64,000 nt of DNA from G963665185 sp049723905 (GCF_049723905.1 NZ_JBJKFD010000001.1:2852001-2916000), one strand, 5' to 3'. Positions 17,025 through 26,047 are shown, counted from the first letter of the stretch. A program made the numbers and translations. Notes: a model not told the origin generated them from the sequence alone.

Positions 17025-17843
17025 ATGAAAAAGCTGTGTATTGTCCACGCCAACTGTCAGGGCGACCCTCTCATCAGTTATTTGCAAGCCTGTCCGGAAT
17101 TCAAGCGCACCTACGAAGTGCGGCAGTTCGTCAACTACACCCGCCAGCCCGTGCCCGAAGTCTATCTGCGGCAGGCTTCCGTGTTTTTATATCAGCATCT
17201 TACCGACGATTGGGCCGATATTGCCAGCAGCAAACTGCTGCCCAAGCTTTCTTCACGCTGTGCCACCTTGTGCATTCCCAACATGTTCAGCAAGCATTGC
17301 TGGCCGTTTTGGTTTGGGCCGCCCGACTTTGTGTATGGTGACACGTTGTTGGACAGTCTTATTGAGCGGGGTCTGAACAAGAGCCAGATACTCTACCTGT
17401 ATTGCGACAGTCCGCTTGTGCTGAAGCAGGATCTGGACTCCATCCTGGAGCAATCCATGGCCCGCGAAAAAGAAAAGGAAGCCTTTACTCCCATAAAATA
17501 CCTGGACGAGGTGCAGAGCAATTTCCGGCACAAAAGGCTTTTTTACACCCCCAACCACCCGCACCGCATTTTGACGGACAAGGTGGGCGCGTATGTTTTG
17601 GACTTTTTGGGGCTGCCGCCGCTTACCCCGGAACAGCTCGCCGCCCAGCCTTTGCATTATGACGAATGCGAGCTGCCCATTCACCCGCGTATTGCCAAAT
17701 ACCTGGGGCTGGAATTCGTAGCCCCGGACGCGGTGTACAGGATCTACAAGAGGAAAAAGACGTTTGCCCAGTATGTGGAAAACTATGTGGACTGCAAGCT
17801 GCTGGGCGAGAGCGATTTTATTTCTTATCTGCTTTTACGCTGA
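17025..17843 (+). CDS. WcbI-family polysaccharide-biosynthesis putative acetyltransferase
   Basis: 272 residues. The N-terminal IVHANCQGDPLISYL motif, the central YLYCDSPL and the FYTPNHPHRI segment are typical of the WcbI domain, found in capsule loci and thought to modify capsule sugars; the chemistry is not established for most members. There are no membrane segments. It stands alone, without other polysaccharide genes, so its target is unknown. The start lacks a strong ribosome site. Confidence 0.7.
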   Translation: MKKLCIVHANCQGDPLISYLQACPEFKRTYEVRQFVNYTRQPVPEVYLRQASVFLYQHLTDDWADIASSKLLPKLSSRCATLCIPNMFSKHCWPFWFGPPDFVYGDTLLDSLIERGLNKSQILYLYCDSPLVLKQDLDSILEQSMAREKEKEAFTPIKYLDEVQSNFRHKRLFYTPNHPHRILTDKVGAYVLDFLGLPPLTPEQLAAQPLHYDECELPIHPRIAKYLGLEFVAPDAVYRIYKRKKTFAQYVENYVDCKLLGESDFISYLLLR

Positions 17844-18016
17844 GAAGCCCTTGGCCCGCCAGGGCGTTGAAAATCTCGTGCTGGCTGCGCCAAAGGCACA
17901 TCCCAACCTTGATACACTTTATCGGCTTAAGAAAAGAGGATGCTGGATAGGGGAAGCCATGGTGTCCCTTCGTTCGTCAGCCTAGCTACTTTCTATGATT
18001 CTTTGCCAGAAACAGT

Positions 18017-18045
18017 GGGGGGACCTGATAAGGCCAGGTCCCCCC
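18017..18045 (+). terminator. strong hairpin after the wcbI-like gene
   Basis: GGGGGGACCTG (18017-18027) pairs exactly with CAGGTCCCCCC (18035-18045) around a 7-nt loop. The following GGTTGTTT is only weakly U-rich. Confidence 0.5.
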
Positions 18046-18323
18046 GGTTGTTTCCGGCACCTTCCCCTCCCCCTCCAGCCTCAAGGGGCCGCAGGTATCT
18101 GGCAAGAAGTCATTACCGCCTCTTTGTACCAAGTCAGGTGAGATAGCACCCTTGCGCCATAGGTTCGCACGCTGCATTGGCAGGTCTTCCGTTGTAGCAC
18201 CGCCACGAAGCGTGGCGAAATGAAGGCCATTGATGATGTGAACTTAAAGGGCGCAGTGGATGCAGCTTTTTTGGCTGTCTGCGGAATTGAGGGATTCCAA
18301 AGACCCCCTTACCACATGGCCTT

Positions 18324-18417
18324 TGTTTCCTAAAATTTTGCCGGGCAAAATTTTAGGAAACATAACGCAGGTCCAGGAGCATCATGCTCCTGGCGGGGTG
18401 TGGGGCAGCGCCCCACT
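18324..18417. repeat. 39-bp palindrome with GGTC-hairpin module
   Basis: 18324-18362 is an exact inverted repeat with 19-bp arms (TGTTTCCTAAAATTTTGCC) around a single G. Next, at 18366-18417, comes CGCAGGTCCAGGAGCATCA, the rest of its hairpin arm, and GCGGGGTGTGGGGCAGCGCC, nearly the same module as at 14135-14197. It lies 17 bp past the stop of the motB gene. Confidence 0.85.
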
Positions 18418-18433
18418 CTCTCCAACGTTTATC

Positions 18434-19153
18434 TCAGCTGTTGTCGTTTACGGGCTTTACGAGGATAACCACCCGCCTGTTGCGCGAGCGGTTTTCGGGG
18501 ATGGGTTCGCCGGAGGAAGTAAGGTTGGGCACCACGGGCCGGGTATCGGCCAGGCCCATTACTTTGACCTTGTTCTTGGGCAGGCCGTCGTCGATGAGGC
18601 GGCGGGCAACGGCGCTGGCGCGGGCCGAGGAAAGTTCCCAGTTGGAGGGGAAGCGGGCCGAATGCATGGGCACGTCGTCGGTATGACCTTCCACGATATA
18701 GTCGTATTCCCCTGCATTCTGGACCAGGGGCGCGGCGATCTTGCGCATGACGCTGAGCGCACGCGGGGTAAGCTCGGCACTGCCCGAGAGGAAGAAAACC
18801 GCGCCCTTGAGTTCGATGGCCACGGCATCGGGCCGCATGGTCAGGCGCACGGTGTCGGAGTCCAGCTTGAGTTCGCGGGCCAGTTCCAGCTGCACCTCGA
18901 ACAGATTGCGGGCCGGGGCCACGGACATGGTCAAACTGCTGGCTGTTGGCGGTGCCTGCTGTTCGGCTTTGCCGCCCATGGCATCGGACAGGGACTGGGC
19001 CACGGTGGAGTACTTGTGCTTATCGACTTCGGAGATTGCCAGGATAAGGACGAAAAAGCAGAGCAGCAGGGTCATCATGTCGGCCAGGGTGAGCGCCCAG
19101 CCTTCGTCCTCGTCGTGCTGCTTTTTTTTAAAGGGGAATAAATCGTTGTTCAT
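18434..19153 (-). CDS. motB: MotB-type stator protein with OmpA domain (second stator operon)
   Basis: 239 residues: helix WALTLADMMTLLLCFFVLIL with the ion-binding Asp (LADMMTLL), a linker, and a C-terminal OmpA peptidoglycan-binding domain (YIVEGHTDDVPMHSARF, NWELSSARA, NRSRNRRVVILV). It is the last gene of the cNMP/FliG-motA-motB operon, 51 bp after motA. It is the third MotB-type protein of the window. Confidence 0.92.
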   Translation of the reverse strand: MNNDLFPFKKKQHDEDEGWALTLADMMTLLLCFFVLILAISEVDKHKYSTVAQSLSDAMGGKAEQQAPPTASSLTMSVAPARNLFEVQLELARELKLDSDTVRLTMRPDAVAIELKGAVFFLSGSAELTPRALSVMRKIAAPLVQNAGEYDYIVEGHTDDVPMHSARFPSNWELSSARASAVARRLIDDGLPKNKVKVMGLADTRPVVPNLTSSGEPIPENRSRNRRVVILVKPVNDNS

Positions 19154-19204
19154 GGCAACCGCCCACTCCCGGCACTTGGGCGTCGGGAGCTTTCGAGCAT
19201 ATGG

Positions 19205-19984
19205 TTATTTGGTGCGCTTCTGGATGGATGCCCACCGCCGCGGCGGCAGGTAGCCCTTGAGTTTGTCCAGAACGATGGGTGACGGGGTCTTGTCCTTGAT
19301 GAACAGGATTCCGTCGCGGATGACCGACATCATAATGACGATCTGCTCGATGCGTTTTTCCACCTTGATGGCAATGGGCAGAAAAAACAGGTTGGCGAAC
19401 AGTGCGCCGTACAGGGTCGTGGTCAGGGCAGTTGCCATGGCCGGTCCCAGTCGGGTCATGTCCGCACTCATGGCCTGCATCATGGCTATGAGACCGATAA
19501 GGGTACCGATGATGCCGAAGGCCGGAGCGAACTTGCTCATGGTGCGGTAGATACCTGCGGCCGAGGTTTCCTGCTCGTAGTACTGGTGAATGCGGTTATC
19601 GAGGATTTCCTTGATTTCGTCCTTGGAGTAGCCGTCGATGAGCATTTGCAGGCCGTTTCGCAAAAATTCGTTGTCTATGCCCTTGAGCATGCGTTCCAGA
19701 TGGGGCTCGCCTTTTTTGGAAACCACGTCCGAAAGATAGACACATTCGGAGATATAGTTGCCCAGGGGCAGTTCCTCTGCGCCCAGAGCCATGAGAAAGA
19801 CCTTGAGCATGCGCATGACTTCGCGCAGGGGATAGCAGATGAACGTGGCTGCAAGCGTGCCGCCCAGCACGATGGCAATGCCCGGCAGGTTGATGAAAAC
19901 CATGACATTTTCGGTGGAAAAGTAGGTGGCGACGCACAGGATGCCGATACCGAAAATGAAGCCGAAAACAGTCCCTATGTTCAT
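19205..19984 (-). CDS. motA: MotA-type stator protein (second stator operon)
   Basis: 259 residues with four membrane segments and the MotA stretches GIAIVLGGTLAATFICYPL and FAPAFGIIGTLIGLIAMMQA. The cytoplasmic loop (LIDGYSKDEIKEILDNRIHQ) carries the charged residues that contact FliG. The ATG overlaps the stop of the preceding gene (ATGA-type coupling), so it is made together with the cyclic-nucleotide-binding/FliG-like protein. Confidence 0.93.
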   Translation of the reverse strand: MNIGTVFGFIFGIGILCVATYFSTENVMVFINLPGIAIVLGGTLAATFICYPLREVMRMLKVFLMALGAEELPLGNYISECVYLSDVVSKKGEPHLERMLKGIDNEFLRNGLQMLIDGYSKDEIKEILDNRIHQYYEQETSAAGIYRTMSKFAPAFGIIGTLIGLIAMMQAMSADMTRLGPAMATALTTTLYGALFANLFFLPIAIKVEKRIEQIVIMMSVIRDGILFIKDKTPSPIVLDKLKGYLPPRRWASIQKRTK

Positions 19985-21156
19985 TTGCCCGCTCCCTTAA
20001 TAGACCGGACAAGTGTGAACAGTTCATCCTGCACGTCCTCGGCCTCGGCGTCGTCCACAAATTCCTTGCCCTTGGCTTCTTTTTCCACAACCTGGGCAAT
20101 CTTGCGCGAGAGGTTGGCCATGATCTTCTTTTTGGCGTCGTCCTCGGCCAGGGCCATGAGCACGCCGAGTTTGTAATAGCCCAGTTTTTCGAACACCTGC
20201 TTGAGGGTAGAGCTGTCCACGTAGACGATGTCGTCGATCTCTTCCAGCTCGTCCACGGACTTCTTTTTCTTTTTGACCTTCTTGAAGAAATCCGGGTCCT
20301 GGGCCTCGGCCCATTCCAGCCCCCGCTGCTTGTGCACAAAAAGCAGGGTTTCGGGCACCTCGCCGTGGCTCATTTTTTTGTAGAGCATCTCCGGCGTGGT
20401 CTCGACCTCTTCGGCAAATTCGAAGATATCCACATATTCCATTTCCGTGGTCAGGGAAAAGCTGGTCTTTTGCAGTTCCTTGTGCAGGTTGTTGGTCACT
20501 TCCTCGAACGTGGCTGGGTCGCGCAGGGTGATGTAGCGTTCGGGAAAAGCCGCTTTTTGGGATTTGAGATTGGTAATTTCTATGACTTTGAGATTGTGAA
20601 GCTTTTTAAGAATGGTATCGATTTCCAGCTGGCTGACCAGAATGATGCTTTTGATCTGTTTACAGACATGGGTGTAGCTCAGGCCCAGGTCGTAGTTCTG
20701 GATGCGCTGGCGCTCTTCCATGGGCATGCGCTGATGCAGAAGAAAATAGAGTTCAAGAAGCTGGCACACACTGAGAAAAGAACTTTCGTAGACCTGGTCG
20801 GGAATAAGCTGGGTGGTCTTTTCCAGCCGCCGGATAAGTGCCTTGGTGAGAAATTGGATGGTCTTGGGACATTGGTTGAGCAGGTTGTACAGCACCGGTT
20901 TGCTCAAAACCATGAGTTCGCAGAACTCGGCGGCCTCGGCATTGGCGGTTCGCCTGTTGCCCGCCAGGATGCCCATTTCACCGAAGATCTCTCCTTCTCC
21001 CAGACAGTCGAGGATGACCTTTTTCTGATTCATGGTCCGGAATATATTCACGGCGCCCTTACGGACCATGTAGGCCACGTTGCTTTCATGATCTTCCTTG
21101 AAGATCAGCTGGCCTTTATAAAAAGTTTTGATGTTTGGCGTTTGCGGCTTGATCAT
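19981..21156 (-). CDS. cyclic-nucleotide-binding-domain protein with FliG-like C-terminus
   Basis: 391 residues. Residues ~8-120 form a CRP-type cNMP-binding beta-roll (GQLIFKEDHESNVAYMVRKG, LGEGEIFGEMGILAGNRRTA). The middle looks all-alpha with no clear HTH match. The last ~80 residues (VDSSTLKQVFEKLG, ALAEDDAKKKIMANLSRKIA, DVQDELFTLVRSIKGAG) line up with FliG of this window (LDDRSIRELLKEVSN, LKGASDDLREKFFKNLSERA). It is translationally coupled to motA, so a role in rotor-stator coupling or its control by a second messenger is inferred. The ATG chosen gives a direct start of the domain; 74 upstream open codons look non-coding. Confidence 0.72.
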   Translation of the reverse strand: MIKPQTPNIKTFYKGQLIFKEDHESNVAYMVRKGAVNIFRTMNQKKVILDCLGEGEIFGEMGILAGNRRTANAEAAEFCELMVLSKPVLYNLLNQCPKTIQFLTKALIRRLEKTTQLIPDQVYESSFLSVCQLLELYFLLHQRMPMEERQRIQNYDLGLSYTHVCKQIKSIILVSQLEIDTILKKLHNLKVIEITNLKSQKAAFPERYITLRDPATFEEVTNNLHKELQKTSFSLTTEMEYVDIFEFAEEVETTPEMLYKKMSHGEVPETLLFVHKQRGLEWAEAQDPDFFKKVKKKKKSVDELEEIDDIVYVDSSTLKQVFEKLGYYKLGVLMALAEDDAKKKIMANLSRKIAQVVEKEAKGKEFVDDAEAEDVQDELFTLVRSIKGAGK

Positions 21157-21500
21157 GTCGGACCCACTACCCCCGCGGATTAAGTAACTCTTTCCAACTT
21201 CACTTTGATAAGGGAAAAGCCCTTTCAAAGCAATGGTAGCAGGATTTCTTTTCAGAAATGTAACCCCGCAAATTGCCAGGTTTTCCAAAGACCCAACCCC
21301 GCATTTCCCTTGGAATGGCACAAGGGCTCTGCTATTGCTAGACGCACACCTGTCGGATTGAGTATCTCCCGTATGCAATTCGTCGAAAACGCGACACTGC
21401 TTTTTCGGCCAATGGCTGGATAATGGTGCACGACGAGCGCAGAGAAACAGCCGACAGGCAGGAACCGAACGTCCATCACTCCGAGTGGGGGGGAGAAGCT
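21157..21500. other. divergent intergenic region, no gene seen
   Basis: 344 bases between the starts of the cNMP/FliG-like gene (-) and the OB-fold gene (+). Both promoters should be here. I find no convincing sigma-54 or sigma-70 match and no palindromic element. Confidence 0.5.
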
Positions 21501-22073
21501 ATGGAACGCCGCATCACAACGCAGGAAATCCGCCTTGCCGATGCTTCGGGCACTGTACGGGCAAAGCTGTACATCGGTCCGGAAGGCAGTCCCGTTGTGG
21601 ACGCCTTTGACGCAACAGGCATGATGGTTTCGCGCACCGACCTGTGTGCCACGACGTCCGGTGGGCCTTGCGCTTTCACGCCCCCCTCCGGAAACGGCAA
21701 GGAAAACATCTTCGAATACCAGGACCGCATTGAAGAGCAGGTCCGAAAAGCCGGGCCCGGCCCCGTGATTTCGGGCCACAAGCTGTATTTGGACTTTCGG
21801 GAGAACGAAACCGAAGCCAGCGCCCGGTATCTCAACGAGGTGATTACCGTTTCCAGCGAAATCGTGGACGTGCAGATCCGCGAATACGGGGACATCTACG
21901 TGGGGCTCAAAGGAATTTCCAATTTCAACACGGAAGTGGTCTGCTACTTTACGCAGCGCCAGCGTGAGATGGTTTCCCAGCTCAGACCGGGCATGAAAAT
22001 CCGCCTCAAGGGGAAATGCACCGAGTTCGTCAACAACAGGGTCAAACTCTGGGGATGCCTGCCCGCCGGTTGA
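21501..22073 (+). CDS. OB-fold (tRNA_anti-like) protein of unknown function
   Basis: 190 residues. The second half (LYLDFRENETEASARYLNEV, VDVQIREYGDIYVGLKG, MVSQLRPGMKIRLKGKC) fits a tRNA_anti-like OB fold in which a short beta-barrel follows an amphipathic segment. The N-terminal third (ITTQEIRLADASGTVRAKLY) is a separate beta-rich part with two cysteines. The ATG at 21501 is favoured by GGGAGAAGCT just upstream over an in-frame ATG 26 codons earlier. Function is unknown; there is no signal peptide. Confidence 0.65.
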   Translation: MERRITTQEIRLADASGTVRAKLYIGPEGSPVVDAFDATGMMVSRTDLCATTSGGPCAFTPPSGNGKENIFEYQDRIEEQVRKAGPGPVISGHKLYLDFRENETEASARYLNEVITVSSEIVDVQIREYGDIYVGLKGISNFNTEVVCYFTQRQREMVSQLRPGMKIRLKGKCTEFVNNRVKLWGCLPAG

Positions 22074-22230
22074 TGTACACCGCGCTCCGCACAGAGAGCC
22101 CCTGTCCGGCACCTGAATACGTGGGATATCTGGTCACACGGCTTGCTGCAACGCAGAAGACGGGTCGATAAGACTTGTAAAACAGAGCGGTTGCAGTCTA
22201 TTGGCAAGCAGACCGGACGGACTCGGCTGC

Positions 22231-22265
22231 AGGAGTGCGCACAGCACGCGGGCACTCCTTTTTTC
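22231..22265 (+). terminator. intrinsic terminator or attenuator in the leader of ilvN
   Basis: AGGAGTGC (22231-22238) pairs with GCACTCCT (22252-22259) and is followed by TTTTTT. It lies ~105 bp before ilvN on the same strand and ~160 bp after the OB-fold gene. It may end that gene's transcript or act as an attenuator; I see no leader peptide rich in Leu, Ile or Val. Confidence 0.65.
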
Positions 22266-22369
22266 ACATCGTGCAGACCGGCTCGGCTGAGCACAGCCCG
22301 AAACAGGGCTGCCTGAACCGTCGGAACCGAAAACAGCAAATTACCCAAACCATGGAGGGGAAAACAGCC

Positions 22370-22849
22370 ATGCAGCATACCATCTCGGCGCTCGTGCATA
22401 ACCGACCCGGTGTTTTGGCCGATATGGCGGACAAATTCAAAGGCCACGACGTCAACATCAGAAGCATCTCGGCCGGAGAGACCGAAAAACCGGAAATAAC
22501 CCGCATCGTCATCAGCGTGGACGGACAAAGCGAAGACGTCAAAGCCATCCGCCAGGCCATGTCCACCATGGAAGTCGTCATCTCCGTGGACGACATGGAC
22601 CGCCGCGACTTTGTAGACCGCGAACTGGCCCTGATAAAGGTTGCCATGGACCGCGAATCCACAACCCAGCTCATGCAGATTTTCGAGGTTTTCCGGGCCA
22701 ACGTGGTGGGCATGGGAACAGAAACCATCACCGTGGAAATGACCGGCGACGAGGAACGGGTTGCCGCGTTTGTCCGCATGTTGGCGCCCTTTGGCATCAA
22801 AAGCATGTGCCGCACCGGCATGATCGCCCTCAAGCGGGGCGACGACTAG
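22370..22849 (+). CDS. ilvN: acetolactate synthase small (regulatory) subunit
   Basis: 159 residues, the usual length of IlvN/IlvH. The N-terminal ACT domain starts HTISALVHNRPGVLADMADK and contains VNIRSISAGETEKPEITRIV. The C-terminal half (LALIKVAMDR, VVGMGTETITVEMTGDEERV) matches the family. The protein confers valine feedback on the catalytic subunit IlvB, which is not in the window. The ATG has GGAGGGG well placed. ptb and buk follow, so this subunit is separated from its usual partner gene. Confidence 0.92.
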   Translation: MQHTISALVHNRPGVLADMADKFKGHDVNIRSISAGETEKPEITRIVISVDGQSEDVKAIRQAMSTMEVVISVDDMDRRDFVDRELALIKVAMDRESTTQLMQIFEVFRANVVGMGTETITVEMTGDEERVAAFVRMLAPFGIKSMCRTGMIALKRGDD

Positions 22850-22937
22850 ACGCTGTCGGAGCACTCTGTCCGACGCGTCCACAGATCTTTCCTAGACGCG
22901 GTCGGAACACTCCGCACGCCGCGTCCACAGATCTTTC
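22846..22937. repeat. 46-bp tandem duplication after ilvN
   Basis: 22846-22891 and 22892-22937 are similar: both run CTAGACGC-GTCGGA-CACTC and end GCGTCCACAGATCTTTC. The first copy includes the ilvN stop codon. The copies differ at several inner bases, so the event is not recent. Confidence 0.8.
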
Positions 22938-22953
22938 CGGGAGGCTAAAAACA

Positions 22954-23868
22954 ATGCTTACATCGCTTAACGGGCTTATTGAAGAAGTCCTACGCAGTGA
23001 GAAAACGCCCAGAGTGGCCGTGGCTCGCTGTGCAGACGCCTTTGTTCTGCAGGCGGCGCACGATGCCTGGGAAAAGCGCCTGGCCCAGCCCATACTCATT
23101 GGCGACATGGACAAGGCCGCTACCGTGGCCCAGGACCTGAACATAGACATCAGCGGCTTTGAAAGCCTGCACATAAACGACGACGTGGAGGCCGTGGCAA
23201 CGGCAGTACGGTTGTACCGCGAGAAACAGGCCGACCTGATAATGAAGGGGCTGGTCTCCACCGCCACCCTGCTGAAGGCCGTGCTGAACAAGGAAACCGG
23301 CGTACCGCCCAAGGGCATACTCAGCCATGTCTGCGTGTTTGAAGCGCCACACGAAGACCGGCTCATCCTGCTGACCGACGCGGCCGTGAACATCAGCCCC
23401 AACCTGCAGCGCAAGGCCGATATTCTGCACAACGCCCTGAACGTGGCCCGGGCACTGGGCATCCAGCGTCCCAAGGCGGCCATCCTTGCGGCCACGGAAA
23501 AGGTCAACTACCCGGCCATGCCCGCCACTCTGGATGCCAGCCTGCTGGCCAAGATGGGCGCGGAAGGCGCTTTCGGCGAGGCCGACATTGCAGGCCCCAT
23601 GGCCCTGGACGTGGCCCTCAACCCCCAGGCCGCAAAGACAAAAGGCATCAGCAATGCCGTGGCAGGACGGGCCGACATCATCTGTGCGCCGGACATCGAA
23701 GCAGGCAATGTGCTCTACAAAATGCTCGCCACCTTTGTACGCCCTGCCATGGGCGGCGTGGTGGTCGGCAGCTCCGTCCCTGTCGTGGTTCCTTCCCGCG
23801 GTGATACCGCAGCAACCAAACTCAACTCTTTGGCGTTAGCCGCATATCTCAGCAGGAGGAGTGCGTGA
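22954..23868 (+). CDS. ptb: phosphate butyryltransferase
   Basis: 304 residues of the phosphate acetyl/butyryltransferase family, moving acyl groups between CoA and phosphate. Typical stretches are DLIMKGLVSTATLLKAVLNK, LSHVCVFEAP, ILTDAAVNISPNL (as LLTDAAVNI) and GISNAVAGRADIICAPDIEA. GGGAGG precedes the ATG. It is directly followed by and overlaps buk, which is the standard butyryl-CoA to butyrate pair yielding ATP. The real substrate may be another short or branched acyl-CoA, which would suit the nearby ilvN. Confidence 0.93.
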   Translation: MLTSLNGLIEEVLRSEKTPRVAVARCADAFVLQAAHDAWEKRLAQPILIGDMDKAATVAQDLNIDISGFESLHINDDVEAVATAVRLYREKQADLIMKGLVSTATLLKAVLNKETGVPPKGILSHVCVFEAPHEDRLILLTDAAVNISPNLQRKADILHNALNVARALGIQRPKAAILAATEKVNYPAMPATLDASLLAKMGAEGAFGEADIAGPMALDVALNPQAAKTKGISNAVAGRADIICAPDIEAGNVLYKMLATFVRPAMGGVVVGSSVPVVVPSRGDTAATKLNSLALAAYLSRRSA

Positions 23869-24965
23869 ATCCCTGGCTTTTGACCATAAACCCCGGCTCA
23901 ACAACCACCAAGGTGGCCCTTTTCCACGGCCGGGAAACTGTCTTTTCCCAAGAAATCTCCCACCCCAAAGAGGAACTTTCCCGTTTTCCCAGGGTGCTGG
24001 ACCAAAAGGAATACCGCAAGGCCGCTGTGCTGCAGAGCATGGCAGACCACCCGCCCGTTCCCAAGACGCTCGACGCCGTTATTGGACGGGGCGGTCTGCT
24101 GCGCCCGCTTACGGGCGGCGTATACAAGGTGGACAGTGTGATGCTGGACGACCTGGCCGCAGCCCGCTACGGCGAGCACGCCTGCAACCTGGGCGGCATC
24201 ATTGCCGATGAACTGGCTGAACAATTCGGCTGCTCCGCCTACATAGTGGACCCGGTGGTGACGGATGAACTGACTGATCTGGCCAAGTATACGGGCCTGC
24301 CCGGCATGAAGCGGCGCAGCGTATTCCATGCCCTGTCGCAACGGGCGGCTGCCCATTGGGCCGCGGAACAGGTGGGCAAACGGTACAGCCGGGGATGGTT
24401 TATCGTGGCGCATATGGGCGGCGGCATATCCATTGGCGCACACGCCTGCGGACGCATCGTGGACGTGACCAACGGACTGGACGGGGAAGGCCCCTTTACC
24501 CCGGAACGGACCGGGGCGCTCCCGCTGATTCCCGTGCTGGAAAAGATAGAGCGTGGCGAAGAAACCCTGCAGAGCATGAAGGACCTGATCCTTACCCAGG
24601 GCGGGCTTTTCGGCTACTCCGGGTCCAATGATCTGCGTGTTATCGAGGAACGAAGCCGCAAGGGCGATACTGACGCCACCATGCTGGTGCAGGCCCTGGC
24701 CTACCAGGTGGCAAGGGATATCGCAGCCATGGGACCGGCGCTCATGACCCAATTCGACGCGGAGATCGACGCCATTGTGCTTACGGGCGGGCTGGCCCGA
24801 AGCGATATGCTGACCGGGCTGATTCGGGAACGTATCCGCTTTCTGGGCCCGGTGTTCGTGGTCAAGGAAGTGGAAGAACTCCAGGCCATGGCCGACGGCG
24901 TCACCAGGGCGCTGACCGGTGAAGAGACTGTCCACAGCTATGCCGACGCTGCTTCTGCCGACTGA
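23865..24965 (+). CDS. buk: butyrate kinase
   Basis: 366 residues of the acetate/butyrate kinase (ASKHA) family: N-terminal LTINPGSTTTKVALF, the central AHMGGGISIGAHACGRIVD and the C-terminal IVLTGGLARSDMLTGLI. It makes ATP from butyryl phosphate. The GTG start overlaps the ptb stop (GTGA), with GGAGGA seven bases before it. A strong terminator follows. Confidence 0.94.
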   Translation: MNPWLLTINPGSTTTKVALFHGRETVFSQEISHPKEELSRFPRVLDQKEYRKAAVLQSMADHPPVPKTLDAVIGRGGLLRPLTGGVYKVDSVMLDDLAAARYGEHACNLGGIIADELAEQFGCSAYIVDPVVTDELTDLAKYTGLPGMKRRSVFHALSQRAAAHWAAEQVGKRYSRGWFIVAHMGGGISIGAHACGRIVDVTNGLDGEGPFTPERTGALPLIPVLEKIERGEETLQSMKDLILTQGGLFGYSGSNDLRVIEERSRKGDTDATMLVQALAYQVARDIAAMGPALMTQFDAEIDAIVLTGGLARSDMLTGLIRERIRFLGPVFVVKEVEELQAMADGVTRALTGEETVHSYADAASAD

Positions 24966-24986
24966 TATTACCGATTGATATTGCTT

Positions 24987-25020
24987 CCACGCCGGACATC
25001 CGTACCGGCGTGGATTTTTT
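24987..25020 (+). terminator. intrinsic terminator of ptb-buk
   Basis: CCACGCCGG (24987-24995) pairs exactly with CCGGCGTGG (25005-25013), followed by ATTTTTTC. Confidence 0.85.
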
Positions 25021-25136
25021 CACGTCCCAGTGCCCTCAATCCGGGGCCAGTTTCCCAATCCACCCCACGTGGTTGCCCGGCTCATCCCCCAGCCTGCCCT
25101 CAATGCATGGTGAACAGGCTGAAACAAAACGCCTCG

Positions 25137-26014
25137 CCCTCGAGGGTTTCAAATTTTCCGAAACAACGAAGAGCCACGCTTGAATATATATCTGATTGAC
25201 CCAGGAGAATATCAGGCGGCTCAAAATGGGGGGAGAGCAAGGCGCAAGGCCTCTTCAAACGCGACGTGTACTCTTCTCGTACACGAGCGGATTGAAGAGA
25301 ACGCGGCAACGAAGCTATCGCCCCATGCAACACTGAAATTTCTCAGGCGGCTCAAAACGATACGGAAGCAAGGCGTGAGAGAAATGCAAGGCCGACGCGT
25401 ATTCTTCTCTGCGCGAGGATTTGAATTTCCCGAAACAACGGAGCAGCCACGCTTGAATATATATTTGATTGCCCCAGAGAATATCAGGCGGCTCAAAATG
25501 GGGGGAGAGCATGGCGCAAGGCCTCTTCAAACGCGACGTGTACTCTTCTTGTACACGAGCGGATTGAAGAGAACGCGGCAACGAAGCTATCGCCCCATGC
25601 AACACTGAAATTTCTCAGGCGGCTCAAAACGATACGGAAGCAAGGCGCGAGGGAAATTCAAGGCCGACGCCTATTCTTTTCTGCGCGAGGATTTGAATTT
25701 CTCGAAACAACGAAGCAGGCACGCTTGAATATATATTTGATTGCCCCAGGAGAATATCAGGCGGCTCAAAATGGGGTGAGAGCAAGGCGCAAGGCCTCTT
25801 CAAACGCGACGTGTACTCCTTCTCGTACACGAGCGGCTTGAAGAGAACGCAGCAACGTGGCCTATCGCGCCATATAACACTGAAATTTCTCAGGCGGCTC
25901 AAAACGATACGGAAGCAAGGCGTGAGGGAAATTCAAGGCCGACGCGTATTCTTTTATACGCGAGGATTTGAATTTCTCGAAACAACGCCGCTAACGTGTC
26001 GTTTTCAGCCGCCT
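25137..26014. repeat. tandem array of palindromic elements, three ~273-bp A-B units
   Basis: Two element subtypes alternate. Type A starts GGCGGCTCAAAATGGGG at 25215, 25487 and 25760. Type B starts GGCGGCTCAAAACGATACGG at 25346, 25618 and 25893. Unit spacing is 272-275 bp. Each half has the GAAGCAAGGCG/GAGAGCAAGGCG left core and a CGAAACAACG or GCGGCAACGAAGCTATCG right core. A lone right half of type B (25137-25214) opens the array, and only the last unit ends with the proper terminal arm CAGCCGCCTG. Copies differ by a few bases. Confidence 0.85.
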
Positions 26015-26015
26015 G

Positions 26016-26047
26016 AAAAAAAATGCCCCGCAAGGGGATGCGGGGCA
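26016..26047 (-). terminator. intrinsic terminator of the pseudo-receiver gene
   Basis: On the minus strand TGCCCCGC (26047-26040) and GCGGGGCA (26031-26024) form an 8-bp stem followed by eight T. It lies 120 bp past the stop of the gene at 26167 and abuts the array end. Confidence 0.85.

Larger units (their letters stand above)
17844..18433. other. intergenic region with terminator and palindrome, no gene seen
   Basis: 590 bases between the converging wcbI-like gene and the second stator operon. It contains a terminator (18017-18045), about 280 bases without recognised features, and a palindrome plus GGTC-hairpin module at the right end. Confidence 0.55.

Noticed and set aside
25137..26014. 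CRISPR array
   Set aside because: The repeats are 130-140 bp, self-complementary and contiguous, with no unique spacers and no cas genes nearby.
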